A stretch of 64,000 nt of DNA from positions 96,495,025 through 96,559,024 of the forward strand of contig NC_080423.1 of assembly GCF_029873635.1 (NCBI RefSeq), read 5' to 3'. The translations under genes and the position numbers were made by a program. Positions 39,242-51,345 of the stretch are shown here, in pieces. Every line of letters begins with the position of its first letter. The first letter of the stretch is position 1. The notes under the pieces are model-generated. The model was not told the origin of the DNA. It saw nothing but the letters and a program-made list of their open reading frames with translations, and ran no database searches. The stretch is from Malania oleifera. Its lineage: Eukaryota > Streptophyta > Magnoliopsida > Santalales > Ximeniaceae.

Positions 39242-40630
39242 GTGGCTTTTGTGAAAGAAATGTCAGAAAATGAATTGAAGCTTATAAATACGCCTGTGTT
39301 GAAAGAATTTACAGACATGTTTCCAAATGAATTGCTAGGTTTGCTGCCTAATCGTGAAGTAGATTTTTTCATTGATCTACTTCCAGGTACAGGGCCTATT
39401 TCTAAAGCACCGTACCAAATGGCGCCAGCAGAGTTGGTAGAATTGAAAGACCAGTTACAAGATTTGCTAGATAAAGGCTTCATAGGCCCGGTGTATCGCC
39501 GTGGGGAGCTCCAGTGCTGTTCGTAAAGAAGAAGGACAGGTCTATGAGGATGTGTATAGATTACAGAGAGATTAATAAAGTGACCATCAACAACAAGTAT
39601 CCTCTACCCCATATAGATGACTTGTTTGATCAGCTCCAGGGTATACGGGTGTATTCCAAGATCGATCTTAGATCAGGTTATCATCAGGTGAAGGTGAAAG
39701 CAGAAGATTTATCGAAGATGGCTTTTAGGACCAAGTATGGGCATTATGAGTTTTTTGTTATGCCATTTGGTTTGATGAATGCTCCTGCAGTATTTATGGA
39801 CTTGATGAATAGAGTCTTTCACCAATACTTAGACCAGTTCATGGTTTTTTTTATTGATGATGTACTGGTCTATTCAAGGAGCTATGAGGAGCATAAGATA
39901 CATTTGAGGTAGATTTTGCATATGCTTAAAGAGAAAAAGTTGTATGCCAAGTTCAGCAAATGTGACTTTTGGCTCGAGAAAGTTGTGTTTTGGGGCATGT
40001 AATTTCAGGAGGCGGAATTTCTATAGATCCCAGTAAGATTGAGGTGGTAGTAAATTGGGCTAGACCGAGGAACGTCCAGGATATTAGGAGTTTCTTGGGT
40101 TTAGTTGGATATTACCGTCGTTTTGTCGAGGGGTTCTCAGCCTTATCAGGGCCTCTGACACGACTAATGAAGAAGAATGCTGAAATTGAGTAGGACAATA
40201 ACTGTGAGCAAAGTTTTCAGGAGTTGAAGTATAAATTAGTCATAGCACCGGTATTAATCATCCCGTTTAGGGGTGAGGGTTATACCATCTATAGTGACAC
40301 GTCCCTAAAGGGTCTTAGCTTTGTGTTGATGTAGTATGGCAAGGTAGTAGAGTATGCGTCTAGACAGTTGAAAAAGTACGAAAAGAACTACCCTACCCAC
40401 GATCTTGAGTTAGCAGCAGTAGTACACGCACTGAAAATTTGGAGGCATTATCTATACGGCGAGCAGTGCGAGATTTTCTCTGACCATAAGAGTTTGAAGT
40501 ATTTCTTCACCGAGAAGGACTTGAATATGAGACAGAGAAGATGGTTAGAGTTGATTTAAGATTTTGATTGTACTATCAGTTAGCACCTAGGGAAAGCAAA
40601 CGTGGTAGCTGATGCACTGAGCAGGAAGTC
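39242..40630 (+). pseudogene. Tekay-like reverse transcriptase and RNase H
   Basis: RT carries [45 protein letters not shown] and the catalytic FIDDVLVYS (39850). The connection shows FLGLVGYYRRFVEGF. RNase H shows [30 protein letters not shown] and ADALSRKSG. The catalytic residues of RT are intact. Breaks are a frameshift near 39510, stops near 39910, 40192, 40333 and 40557, and an altered first RNase H block. Confidence 0.9.
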
Positions 40631-40859
40631 TGGAGTATCAGCATTGGCAATTATGGAGGTCCAGCGTCTGATCATGATGGATCTGGAGAGACTTGGCATT
40701 GAATTGATAGAGAGTGATACTCCAGTATGTATCGCCAGCCTAGTGGTACAGCCTACTTTGCAAGAAAGAATTAAAGCTGCTCAGAAGGAAGATCCAAAGT
40801 TAGTAGAGGTGATAGACAGGGTACGGAGTGGACAAGGAGAGGAATTCGACATCTCATAT

Positions 40860-42180
40860 GATGGAGCTTTACAGTTCTGATCCAGATTATGTGTTCCTGC
40901 TGATGCTAACATTAGGAGGACGATTTTAGGGGAGGCTCATAGATCCTTGTATACGGTTCATCCCGGTAGTACAAAAATATACAGGGATCTGTGAGAGTTT
41001 TACTGGTGGAGTGGTATGAAGAGAGAGATTACCGAGTATGTAGCCCAGTGCTTGACATGTCAACAGGTAAAGGCTGAGCATCAGAGGCCGGAAGGGCAGT
41101 TGCAGCCGTTATTTATCCAAGAGTGGAAGTGGGGTCATATTTCTATGGACTTTGTTTCAAGGCTGTCGTCGACATCGCATGGCCAGAATGCGATTTGGGT
41201 GATAGTAGATCGATTGATGAAGACCACCCACTTTATTCCTATCAAGCTCAACTATTCCCTCAACCATTTAGCAAAGATCTACATTTAGGATATAGTTCGT
41301 CCTTATGGGGTGTCTGTATCTATTGTGTCAGATCGAGACCCGCGATTCACGTCACGATTTTGGAGGAGCTTGCAAGAGGCTCTGGGGTCTCAGTTATCGT
41401 TTAGTATGACATTCCACCCTTAGTCAGACAGTTAGACTGAGAGGACGATACAGATACTAGAAGATATGTTCCAAGCATGTGTTTTAGATTTTGGGGGTAG
41501 CTGGATTCAATTTATGCCACTGGTAGAGTTCGCGTACAATAATAGTTACCAGTCCAGTATTGACATGGCACCATTTGAGGCACTATATGGTAGGAGATGT
41601 CGATCTTCTTTGTATTGGGATGAGATAGGTGAGCGGCGAGTTGTGGGATCAGAGCTAGTGCAGCAGGCATACAATAAGGTTCGGCTTATCAAGGAAAGAA
41701 TCAGTACAGCTCAGAGCCGACAAAAGAGTTATGCTGACAATCACCGCAGGAATCTAGAATTTGACATGGGTGATCACGTATTTTTGAAGATAGCTCCGTT
41801 AAAAGGAGTTATGAGATTTGGTAGGAAGGGTAAACTTAGCCCTAGGTTCATCGGTCCATTTGAGATTTTAGAGAAAGTGGGATCGGTGGCCTACAAGTTA
41901 GCTTTACCGCCTTCATTATTCAGAATTCACGACCTATTCCACGTATCTATGTTGAGGAATTATGTCCCAGATCTTTCTCATATTATCAGTTATGATGAGT
42001 TGGAGCTTAGTGATTCACTGGGATATGAGGAGGTACCAGTATAGATTCTGGACAGGAAAGTGCAAGAGCTATGCAACAAGAAGATTTCTCAGGTAAAAGT
42101 TTTGTGAAGGAATCATGTGGTAGAAAAGGCTTCTTAGGAGTCCGAGGAGCAGATGAGACATATGTATCCACATCTATTTC
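40860..42180 (+). pseudogene. Tekay-like integrase with chromodomain-like tail
   Basis: The zinc-binding HHCC region is at 40930-41075 (CLTCQQVKAEHQRPEG). The core shows [20 protein letters not shown] (frame-shifted) and a degraded third acidic block near 41440. The carboxy part (41466-42044) ends in FRIHDLFHVSMLRNYVPD. Beyond it, ILDRKVQEL, QVKVL and MRHMYPHLF (42045-42180), broken by three stops, match the degenerate chromodomain of Tekay elements. Confidence 0.85.
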
Positions 42181-42307
42181 TAGAAGTTTGATTCGGTAAA
42201 ATATAAGTAGTTAAGTTATTTTCCTTGACAAGTACATGTATGGTTTTAGTAGTGTAGTATTTAGTTTTGAGAGGAATTTCTTTTGATATATGTAATCTCC
42301 CAAGACT

Positions 42308-42372
42308 TGAGATGTAACCACAGTATTCTTCCACCACAAGTGAGGGTAAGTAATAAAACAAGTAGACCATTT
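42308..42372 (+). repeat. LINE 3' UTR fragment inside the Tekay-like element
   Basis: TGTAACCAC.GTATTCTTCC followed by AAGTGAGGGTA and TAATAAA matches the 3' end of the LINE at 30992-31050 and its minus-strand relative at 35270-35340. It has no poly(A) and no target duplication. Confidence 0.65.
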
Positions 42373-42428
42373 TGCCTAAGGGATGATAAACTATGTGAAT
42401 AGTAAATTTTGAGGATGAAATTTTTATA

Positions 42429-42440
42429 AGGAGGGGAGGA
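42429..42440 (+). other. Polypurine tract of the Tekay-like element
   Basis: AGGAGGGGAGGA directly before the LTR start TGTAACGACCC at 42441. Only some 35 bp of this 3' LTR are identifiable. Confidence 0.75.
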
Positions 42441-42475
42441 TGTAACGACCCGAATTTCAGTATTCAATATAGTGT

Positions 42476-42849
42476 ATAGTGAATGCATATACTAAGATTT
42501 GGAATTTTAAGCACGCACCACTTCCCGATCCTATAGTAATCACAACCCTTAAACCTAAACACTAAGGAAAGATTAACTAAAAAATAATTTCAATTTAAAT
42601 CCATTTTTCCTTTGGTCCTATAGGGTTTACTTTGCTGATTATCCACTTCATTTCATTTTCAAAGCCTCTGGCACTTCTGAGTAAACAATTAGATTGAATA
42701 TGCCATTTCATTTTTCGGCATAAGCAAATTTTTGATTTTCGTGAAGCGTTGTGCTTATTTATTTTATTTTAGCTTAATGAGACATTTATGTGACAACGAG
42801 TTTTAAAATATGAACCATTTTTCAAAGATTTATTTCTTTTAATTTCCAA
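42476..42849. other. Intergenic stretch, nothing recognised
   Basis: AT-rich. No ORF or element motif is supported. Confidence 0.5.
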
Positions 42850-43290
42850 GGGTTTATTATGATTGATCTTCTCACTTTTAGCCTTAAGCGACACTTTAGA
42901 ATGATCTTCTGTTTTTCTCTCCAAGCAAGATTTTCAATATCTTCACTATTTTTTTCTTTTCAAGAATATCATGATAATTTTCTAACCTCTTTAATTGTTT
43001 TGCTATTCTTTTGTTCTCATTCTTCAAAAATAGTTTATGCTTAGATGCTCTAACTAGAAACTTATACATTTTCAATAAAGTTTTTTCTAGTTTTTCATAC
43101 GACAGCATAATTTTAATGTTCAATTCGGAACGTGATTCAACAAAAGAATTAATACAATAATTTTCACATGAGTCATTGCATGCAAAGTCAACAGTATAAT
43201 CATAATTTTCAACAGATGATTCAATGCATAATATATTCTTGTATTCTACATGAAATCATTAAATGCATCAATAATAGAATTTACATAACA
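42850..43290 (-). pseudogene. Copia gag fragment (coiled-coil part)
   Basis: The minus-strand frame 42896-43123 aligns with the coiled-coil segment of the copia gag at 27532-27747 (shared KFLVRxSxHKxFLxNENK and LEKKKI). The acidic upstream part lies at 43130-43290. No LTR of this element is seen here. Confidence 0.65.
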
Positions 43291-43596
43291 CGTGACAAAG
43301 AATGTAAGTACTAGGACTCTATTAGGTTGTCATTTTGGGGGTTTGGTTGGCACCGGGGTTTATGTTTTGTATTATGGAGCCTAGACTCCTTTTGTATAGA
43401 CTCTGGTAAGATATAATGTATGTATAGAAAGAACAGTTTCTACTGCCTATTTATTATATATGTGAATGTGTATAAGGTGTACAAGAACCCCACGGGTCGG
43501 ACCCTCATTCATTATAGCGTATCATTGATGTTTTGTATGATACAGGAATAGGTTAGTTTACTTATTCACCCCTGAGTCCCATTACAGGGTTCGAGG
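43291..43596. other. Unassigned repeat-like stretch
   Basis: Resembles LTR sequence in style (GTACAAGAACCCCACGGGTC near 43478) but has no ends or primer site of its own that I can identify. Confidence 0.35.
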
Positions 43597-44020
43597 CATG
43601 ATAGCATCAATTCCAAGCAAGGGTGCCGACGGGCTGGCACGCCAAGCACTATCGAGCTGGAGCCCACTGCTACGATCCCTCACAATAGGGTTGACTGCTG
43701 ACTTCCCATAAAGCCAACAATCAAACCCCCAGCTGCTACCCTGGGAGCGCTCGAACCTATGACCTCGCTCTGATACCACTTGTCAAGATCAAGCACTACC
43801 AGTTCTTCTAAAACCAATTGGTGGTAGAAGGGGTGCAACTTTTTCCTTTAAATAGTAGTGCAAAGCCCACACTAAGCATCAGGTGGACATGAGGGGCTGC
43901 ACCAACTCCAAGCAGGGCTGCCAACGGGCTGGCATGCCAAGCACTGTTGAGCTGGGGCCCACTGCAACAATCCATAGCAACAAGTTGACTGCTGACTTCC
44001 CATAAAGCCAACAATCACTA
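43597..44020 (-). mobile_element. TRIM-like element: short direct repeats around a primer site
   Basis: A 105-110 bp block (43618-43727) recurs at 43913-44018 in direct orientation. Between them, on the minus strand, lies GTGGTATCAGAG (43768-43781), fitting a tRNA-iMet primer site, two bases after an LTR-like end TTGACA, followed by GGTCATAGGTTCGAG. Plus-strand 43784-44018 would be the LTR. The left copy lacks its outer half. No coding capacity, as expected for TRIM elements. Confidence 0.5.
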
Positions 44021-44049
44021 ATCGTAAATAAAACAAATAATAAACATAG

Positions 44050-44093
44050 TCAATTGATTATTAGTCTACATAGTATGACTAATAATCAATTGA
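44050..44093. repeat. Perfect 17-bp inverted repeat with 10-bp loop
   Basis: Arms 44050-44066 and 44077-44093 (TCAATTGATTATTAGTC) pair perfectly. They lie in the AT-rich gap between the TRIM-like element and the truncated Athila protease. Role unknown. Confidence 0.85.
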
Positions 44094-44149
44094 ACTTTAT
44101 TAATTGATTTGTCTCACATGTACGATGAAGCATGAATGTATAGTAACTC

Positions 44150-44962
44150 CTCAAATTTTGGAGTCTAACTGTGAACTTCAAAGACCTCAATTATATCAAG
44201 AAGAGAGCGGAAGTGCTCCGCTTCGGGGTTCTCAACACAGTCATCCTCTACAACATTTACCAGGCATGCTTCAAGAGGGTCTTCACAAGAGAAAGCATCC
44301 AAGTGTTCCTGCAAAATAACATCAATGCTATTAGCTTCAAACACATCACCATCATCCCTAACTTGCTTCATGAAATTAAAAATGTTATGTTCAGTAGTCA
44401 TGTTCCCAAATGAGATTTTCATCAAACAATTCCTGCATTGGATGTTAGAATTTCTCGTAGTAAGGAATGGTCTACCAAGGATAATTGGGATATGGGAATT
44501 TTTGGTCACCACTTGTTGAGTATCGAGTACCACAAAATCAACAGGGTAAAAAAATTAATCCACTTGAACTAAAACATCCTCCACGACTCCCTTAGGAATT
44601 CTAATAATTATATCTACCAGTTCTAAAGTCATCTTTGTTGGCTTCAACTCTCCCAACCCAAGTTGTTCATACACAGAGTAGGGGAAAAGATTCACACTCG
44701 CCCCTAAATCAAGCAAGGCATGCTCGAATTTGAATTCCCCTATCACTATGGAAATGGTCAGGTTCCCAGGGTCATTATATTTGGGAGGTGTAGTTGCATT
44801 CAGAATTAAGCTCACTTGTTCAGCCAAAAGGACTTTGCTATGCACGTTATGCTTACGCTTCACAGTGCATAGATCCTTTAAAAATTTAGCATATGTAGGC
44901 ACTTGTTTTATGGTATCAAGTAAAGGTATGTTTACCTTCACTTGTTGGAACAATTCAAGCAT
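44150..44962 (-). pseudogene. Athila-like protease region (copy B)
   Basis: The minus strand shows VKVNIPLLDTIKQVPTYAKF, the protease site ALLDLGASVNLFPYSVYEQL with its Asp, GELKPTKMTLELVD, then ILGRPFLTTRN and LMKISFGNM. All are hallmarks of the Athila gag-protease junction. A stop divides the two frames at about 44553. The element ends at about 44150 without RT, so the rest of this copy is missing. Confidence 0.85.
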
Positions 44963-45397
44963 TTCAGCATTACATCTTCCCTTTTGAGGAGCCTTGAGTC
45001 TCTATGGGTACGGGATGACTATTGGATCTTTTGCAACAAATTTCTCACCCTCAATCTCTTGCGGCTCTTACGTCACCTCATTACTCTTAGATTCATGAAT
45101 AGGCTCTCTGAAAACATTGCTTGAAGAGCCTTCATCATTTCTTTTTGAAATCTCTTTTTGCGGAATTTTTCTTTCAACTTTCTTACCACTTCTACGGGTA
45201 ATGGATTTAGCATGCTCCATAGTCACCTAAGAGTCACTAGTACTCGCAATACTATGTTGACCCACTGGATTAGCTTGGGGTTGAGATGGAAATTTACCTT
45301 TTCCTTGTTGAAGTACCCCAACAGCAGTGTTCAACTTTAGAATTTGAGCTTTCATGTCCCCAATAGATTGAGTGATTTGAGAAATTGATTGACTCCT

Positions 45398-47062
45398 TTA
45401 GGTTATAAACTGTTGCATTTGATCCTCCAAACTTCTCTTATGAAAGGGTTGGTATGGTGGAACATTTTGTTGCCCTGGAGGGGCATATGCTTGAGGATGA
45501 TTTTGAGCATACCCCAGAGAACCTTGACTTTGATGGAATTGGGCTCCTTGCCCTTGAAAATTTTGTGGGGCATGGTGATTGAAAATTTGAGCAGGAAATG
45601 AAGGATTAGCCACCTCTTGATTCTTCCAACTAAAGTTAGGGTGATTTGACCACCCTTTGTTGTAAGTTTCAGAGTATGGATTGTTGAAGAGCCTTTTGAA
45701 TTGATTCAAAGAATTTACACTTACCTAACCACTAATCACTTCTTTTGGGGAGGGAATGGTGGGACACTCACTAGTGGAGTGTTCCTGGGTCTCACAAATT
45801 GCACAAACCTTTTCCAATCTAGGTCCAGTGGTAACCTCATTTACCTTTTTCATTTGCAAAACCTCCATTTGCCTTGTATGGTTTGCATTCTTAACTAACA
45901 TATCGTCCTTTTCTTTGAGTTGGTACATCCCTCCTCTACTCTGAATACCAAGGTGCCTTAATGTTACAACGGATTGAGAAGTGCCCCAAGTTTGGGCTCG
46001 TTCCACAAAAACATCAAAGTAATATAATGCATCCTCGGGTGATTTGTTTAAAAACTCGTCATTGCACATCAAGTCTATATACTAGCAATTCTTAGGTGAA
46101 AGCCCTTGCATGAAAAAGTTTCCAATTTGCTAAGTATCTAGACCGTGATGTGGAATGGTTTGTAAAAGCTCCTTGAAGCATTCCCACACTTGATGAAATT
46201 CTTCATTAGGTTTTTCAGAAAAATTTTGAATTTGATTGGTCAAATCAATGGGTTTTTGTGTAAGAAAAAACTTCTTCAAGAAGTTTCTTTGTATTTCTTC
46301 CCAAGATGTAATAGAATGAGGTTTAAGGGAATATAAACATGACTTAGCTTTATCCTTTAAAAAAAAAGGGAAAAGCTTAAGTTTAACCATATCTTCAGGG
46401 ACAACGGGGTTAGTAAGAGTTGAACAAACCTATTCAAATTCCTTCAGATGTAAATAAGGGGACTCTGAATCCATCCCATGAAATGTGGGCACCATCTTAA
46501 TCATTTCAGGTTTCAACACAAAGTGGTGAGCTTGCATTGGTAAACGAATATAAGAGGGCTCACTAGACCTTAGAGGATTGAAATAATCTCCTAATGTTCT
46601 TGCATGTTGAATGGCGGGAACATTAGGGACATTTTGTTAATTTGGGGCATATTAAAATTTTTGAAAATTTTGAAATTGTTGTGCCCCCACTCCTTCTTGG
46701 TCTTGCATATTGCGTTGATTTCCAAAGAAACGCAGTTGCCCCACTTGACCTTGGCGAAAGGGTTCGTTGTTGTAACCCCCTTGATTAACTTGAGTGAATA
46801 AAGGGTTGGCTTCTCTATATTGGGGTGGAGCATTCCTAGGAGAATGAATTGGGCCTCCATTTCCATCCCTTTCATGTGGCGGTTCTTGGTTATTTTGGGG
46901 TTCCAACGCCATTGGTCCTCTAGAGGATGAGGGTCCTCTTTGGAAATTTATGGATGGAGATGCTTGGATGGGCTCTTTCGAGAATTCTAAGTGACGTTGA
47001 ACTAATCTAGAAGGCCACTCCTTAACAAGCCTATTAGTTCCGTCATGAACCCAACTCAACAT
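45398..47062 (-). pseudogene. Athila-like gag (copy B)
   Basis: Amino part at 46652-47062. Gag core at 46130-46390 (LFPFFLKDKAKSCLYSL, SWEEIQRNFLKKFF, HQVWECFKELL). Nucleocapsid at 45725-46072, with an intact zinc knuckle CAICETQEHSTSEC. Then the NPYSETYNKGWSNHPNFSW segment typical of Athila (45640). Several stops and frameshifts separate the pieces. The order and spacing fit one former polyprotein continuing into the protease at 44962. Confidence 0.88.
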
Positions 47063-47337
47063 ACACTATGATAACAAAATTCAAGAAAATGAAGAAAAAA
47101 TAATAATAATTAGTTCCTGCAAAAGAAAGAAAATGTTACTACAAGTTAATATAAATAGTTCAGGTGGTACAACCGTCCATGGAAAACAAGGAAACGTAAA
47201 TACAAATAAATGTGCAAAAAAAATAAATAAATATATAATAGTTAGTACAAGTAGGCAGTAGAAAAACCAGCCATTGTATGTACATATATATAGATATATA
47301 GTATTATACACTTTTTTTTCTCCAAACTTACATAGAA

Positions 47338-47356
47338 TCCTCGGCAACGGCGCAAA
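47338..47356 (-). other. Athila-like primer binding site
   Basis: The minus strand reads TGCGCCGTTGCCGAGGA, close to the tRNA-Asp-complementary site of Athila elements (TGGCGCCGTTGCCGGGGA), a few bases after the LTR end at 47360. Confidence 0.75.
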
Positions 47357-47359
47357 AAA

Positions 47360-48702
47360 TGCTTGTCATTTTATTTTGATCATCATTGTCCAATTCCCAA
47401 GAGTAGGAAAATTCCATTGTCAAGCATAGTAAATCTTGGAGTCCCAAGGTCATTTCCATAAGGATTCAATTGGGAAGTTTAAGAGTTTGTACGTCACAAA
47501 TTAACTTAGAGTGAGATGTGTGGGGATTGATTTTAATGAATACAACTATCACTTGATTATAACAATTTAATTAAAGGGCTAGGCTTTAGATTTCATCCTA
47601 ATCTCATCAATGGTAATCAAATCTCACATCTTTATAACTCAACCAACATCAATATACCTATTGAATTTAATTGAAAAATATATCACTTGAAATGCATAGG
47701 TCTGACAAAAATTGTTGATTAATGTCAAATGAAAATATTTTAGCAAACTTTTCGAATATAAGAACAAAAAGCATTGGTTGTGGCAAGATTTAACTTGTCT
47801 ACAATCAATCAAGAAGTTTACAAAACCAAAAGTTTTTAGAAAAAGATCATTGAACATTAATCAATTTTAAACATAAAATACTTGAAGACTGAGGTGAGAA
47901 TTACCAATAATGGGATGTAGGACTCCACCCTTAGCCTAACTTGAAATTTAGTTGGCCATTAGAACAAAAAGAAGAAATACTTAAAATAAATACTTCTGAA
48001 TGTTTACAAGGAAATGAGAGAGATAATACAAGAAAATGAGGTAGCTCCTCCTTTTTAAGGCTAACACAAACCTCTTATTTATAGGTTGAAAAACTACTCC
48101 CTCCACTCCAAAACCTAACACAATTTATTAGTTACACTCCTATACCTACCACAAACACGTCCACCTACCAAAATGGTAGTTGCACTTCTTCTCCAACCAA
48201 AATGATAGTTGCACTCCTTATGTTGTTGAAATTTATTGTTTAATCTCGTCACCTTTCTTCCAGCTCAAGTTTGGATAGCTAAACATTATAATTTGGACTT
48301 CCTCGTGAAATGTAAATTTGTAGGGCTTGAAGTCTTCTTTACAATGAAACCAAGTTTGTATAAATTGGATAACCGAGCCAAAGGTTATGATAGATTTACC
48401 AAAATTGCAGAAAACTGCTACATTACTTCAATTGACCCAAATTAAAACACTCTTAGATGTTATTCAATTCTTCCAAACATCGTTCCTTACTTCACAAATT
48501 AGTACTTTGAATCTTTAAAGTCTTTATAGCCATTCCATACTCCACACAAGGGCTAATCAATTATTTATTGAAATTTACCTACAAATGACAAAAATCACAC
48601 AATAAGTTTTATATGCATGTTACGTAGATGATTTAACTTATTTATGTGCACTAAGATGGCGTATAAATGTTCATAAATATGCAATATTATGTACTAATCA
48701 CA
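47360..48702 (-). mobile_element. Athila-like LTR, copy B
   Basis: 1343 bp with TG/CA ends, matching 454-1765. On the minus strand it is preceded by pol and the 3' region and followed by the primer site and gag. It is thus a single LTR joining the 3' half of one element to the 5' half of another. Confidence 0.75.
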
Positions 48703-50787
48703 CCTCCGAACTTGCACATTGCTAGTCCCTAGCAATCAAAATAATTTTAAAGAAAACTTCAAATAAAGTACAAAATTAGAAAATAAAGCCACTTTCATAG
48801 GGAAACACGATTGCATTTAGCGCATGCAACAAGCCTTTAAACCCCTAGGTTCCCCCTAGTGGACGAGTTAAGTCTCGTGAGGGCTTGCAGAGATGATACC
48901 CACAAACATCTTCCATGCTGTCAAAAGAAAATAGCAATGACTACAGTAAAAATAAAAAGAAAAGAACAACAAAAAATAAAATAAAATAAACTACTACTAC
49001 CTTAAAAAAAAAAAAATAAAACTTAAAACAAGAACTCCCTTATCCAACTTATGAATTTTAAACTAGCCCAATAAATTGAATGCTCAATTAATTAATTTAC
49101 TTATAAGTAATACAAAGTTTTAGAGAAACTCAAATGCATCAATCCAACTCTCAATGTGTAAGTAAATTTAGCCATTCAAAATAATTCAAGTTATCCAAAT
49201 GCATATGAATATAGATCATTCCATTTTTGAGTTTTGACTTCAAGACCTTACCATGGTGTCTCTCAAAAATAAAATCTCTCATTGAAAATAGGGTAAACAT
49301 CCACCCAAGAACTCATGTGAACAAGAGTATTTGACTAGCAATTTCAAGCATAATTCACATGAATAGAAAAATGGCACAGATGGAAACAAGTCTAAAAAAC
49401 TGAGTAATGAATTACAATATTGATAAGTGGCATGTTAGCGGCACATGATTCATTAAAATTATTCAACATTGAAACACACGGCAATTCTTAGAATCAAAAA
49501 GGATTTTCATTGGTTGTAATGTAATTCGGGTAAGAAGGAAAGGGAATCAAAATTGTGATGCCTTTCAATGTGGCTTAGGACACTACCTATGACCATCACA
49601 AATTCTAACCTATCCAAACACATAGTTAAACACCCAAACATAAAATGGGATTGAAGAGAACACACCATACAAGGTTGTAAACCACAATCGTCAAGAAGCT
49701 ATTGCTCGAGAGGGCTACAAATGGGCATTAAAAACGGCACCAACGTGCTAATAATAAAGGGTATGCCCTGAGTTTTTTTTTTCTTCTTCTTTTTTTTTTT
49801 GAACAAACTCTTACCCAGTCCTATGTTCCTTCAACGTTTACAAGCCACTGCCAATGATATCCATCAAACATTGCCAACCCTTGAACAATATTTACCCATA
49901 AAAGATTTCCCTAAGCTGGCCAAGAATGGGGAAAACACTAACGGCTCAAAAAAATGGTACAAATGATATTGAAAGTTAGAAGAATTAAGGCTCGAATTTT
50001 CAAGAAGGCCTAAGATCGTGTTCTATAAATTGCCATGATTCGGTATTGAATAATAATAAGGCTTATATATATATGTCACTAACATTGGAAAATTTATGCA
50101 TTGACAAATTGAATTAAAGTTACCTCCAATTGAAAGATAGGCACAAATATATCAAGAAGGTTTAAGTCTCCACTCGATTTGTAAGGATTTCATTCACAAG
50201 CATTATTAACTCAAATATGTTTCAAATGGCTTGTAGATGTGCATGAGTGAGATGCCAATTTGATGATTAAGCATGTCTCAAAACAAAGTATTACACTAAG
50301 TCTATGAATCACATAAGAGCATACTAGAAATCAAACAGAGTTTAAATTCACTCATCAAAAAGTCTTCTCTCTTTCTCGCTTTTTTTTTTTTTCAAAAATA
50401 GAAAAAAATTTAAATGACTGATATCTCCACACCCCCAAACTTAAATTATGCATTGTCCTCAATGTATATAGATGAAATACGAAGAAAAGATTTGGGAGAG
50501 TGAGAAGAAGGTATCACCTTGAGAATGAATCTACGACATATCTACAATTAATGGGTTAGAAAATAGACAAAACACCAAAATCAAAGTAAATGTCTAGGCT
50601 GCGCACGCCGGCAATCTTATCCTGACAACAGATTTGAGAAACTAGGAAAGAATGCCTTTATTTGATGAGGTTTTTCTCTGTCCTTCCATATTTGAATGAT
50701 CTACCTGCAACCTACATAGACAGTGGGATAAGGAGACAGATTATCCACCCTTTCAAAAAGGTCTGGAATATGAGATGTAATGATACC

Positions 50788-50794
50788 TATAAAT
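50788..50794 (+). promoter_or_regulatory. TATA box for the antisense ORF, copy B
   Basis: TATAAAT 102 bases before the ATG at 50890, as in copy A. Confidence 0.4.
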
Positions 50795-50889
50795 GGAATT
50801 GAATGCACAAAGGTTAGGCATTCAAGACATCAGTTTGATCTTGTGCTCCAAAATTTCCTAACTTCTTTTAAAGACTCTCAATCATCCCT

Positions 50890-51345
50890 ATGGCAGGATC
50901 AGCTTCCAACCCAATTCCGGATCTGAATGTGGCACCAAATGTGACAACCAGTCCTAATGAGCTACTAAGATATATCCCTAGTCTATCTTATTTTTCCCCT
51001 CAGCTCCAAGGTGATGTGATGAGGACTGAAATGGTAATGGCCACAATGTCTGATACAAGTGCAGCTTCCTATGCGATTTCTTTGAGTGCTCAGGTGGTCA
51101 CTTCGATATATCATTTGACCCAACGTTTGCAGAGTCGGAACACTACTGTGAACCGCCTCCAAAATGAGATTGCCATTCTGTAGCAGAAATCCCAAGAAGA
51201 CCAACAAAAAATAAAAGACTTGCGGCAAGAAAATAAAGAGCTGAAGCGAGAGGTCAATGAACTAAGGAAATTGGTGAAAAATTACTCCAACGATCTTGGG
51301 CCTAGGGTAGCAGGGCTGGAGGAAAGTTGGGAGCATTTCCAGTAG
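50890..51345 (+). pseudogene. Antisense extra ORF of Athila-like element (copy B)
   Basis: 151 codons, antisense to pol, with one in-frame TAG at codon 98 (CAG in copy A) and no frameshift. DLNVAP is kept. The carboxy half (about residues 75-140) is a strong coiled-coil candidate (KIKDLRQENKELKREVNEL). Over the first 81 codons the copies differ by about seven replacement and six silent changes, which looks near neutral. Identity of the protein is unknown. Confidence 0.55.

Larger units (their letters stand above)
35880..42475 (+). mobile_element. Decayed Ty3/gypsy chromovirus, Tekay/Del-like
   Basis: Order: 5' LTR, tRNA-iMet primer site, gag, protease, RT, RNase H, integrase, chromodomain-like tail, polypurine tract, stub of 3' LTR. 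The domain order and the integrase end (LFHVSMLRNYVPDLSHI) are those of the Tekay (Del) chromovirus clade. A dozen or more stops and a few frameshifts inactivate it. The 3' LTR is cut after about 35 bp. The exact 5' LTR start is blurred by the adjoining LINE. Confidence 0.85.

Noticed and set aside
46604-46801. Plus-strand ORFs over 44100-46000
   Set aside because: Shadows of the minus-strand Athila gag and protease.
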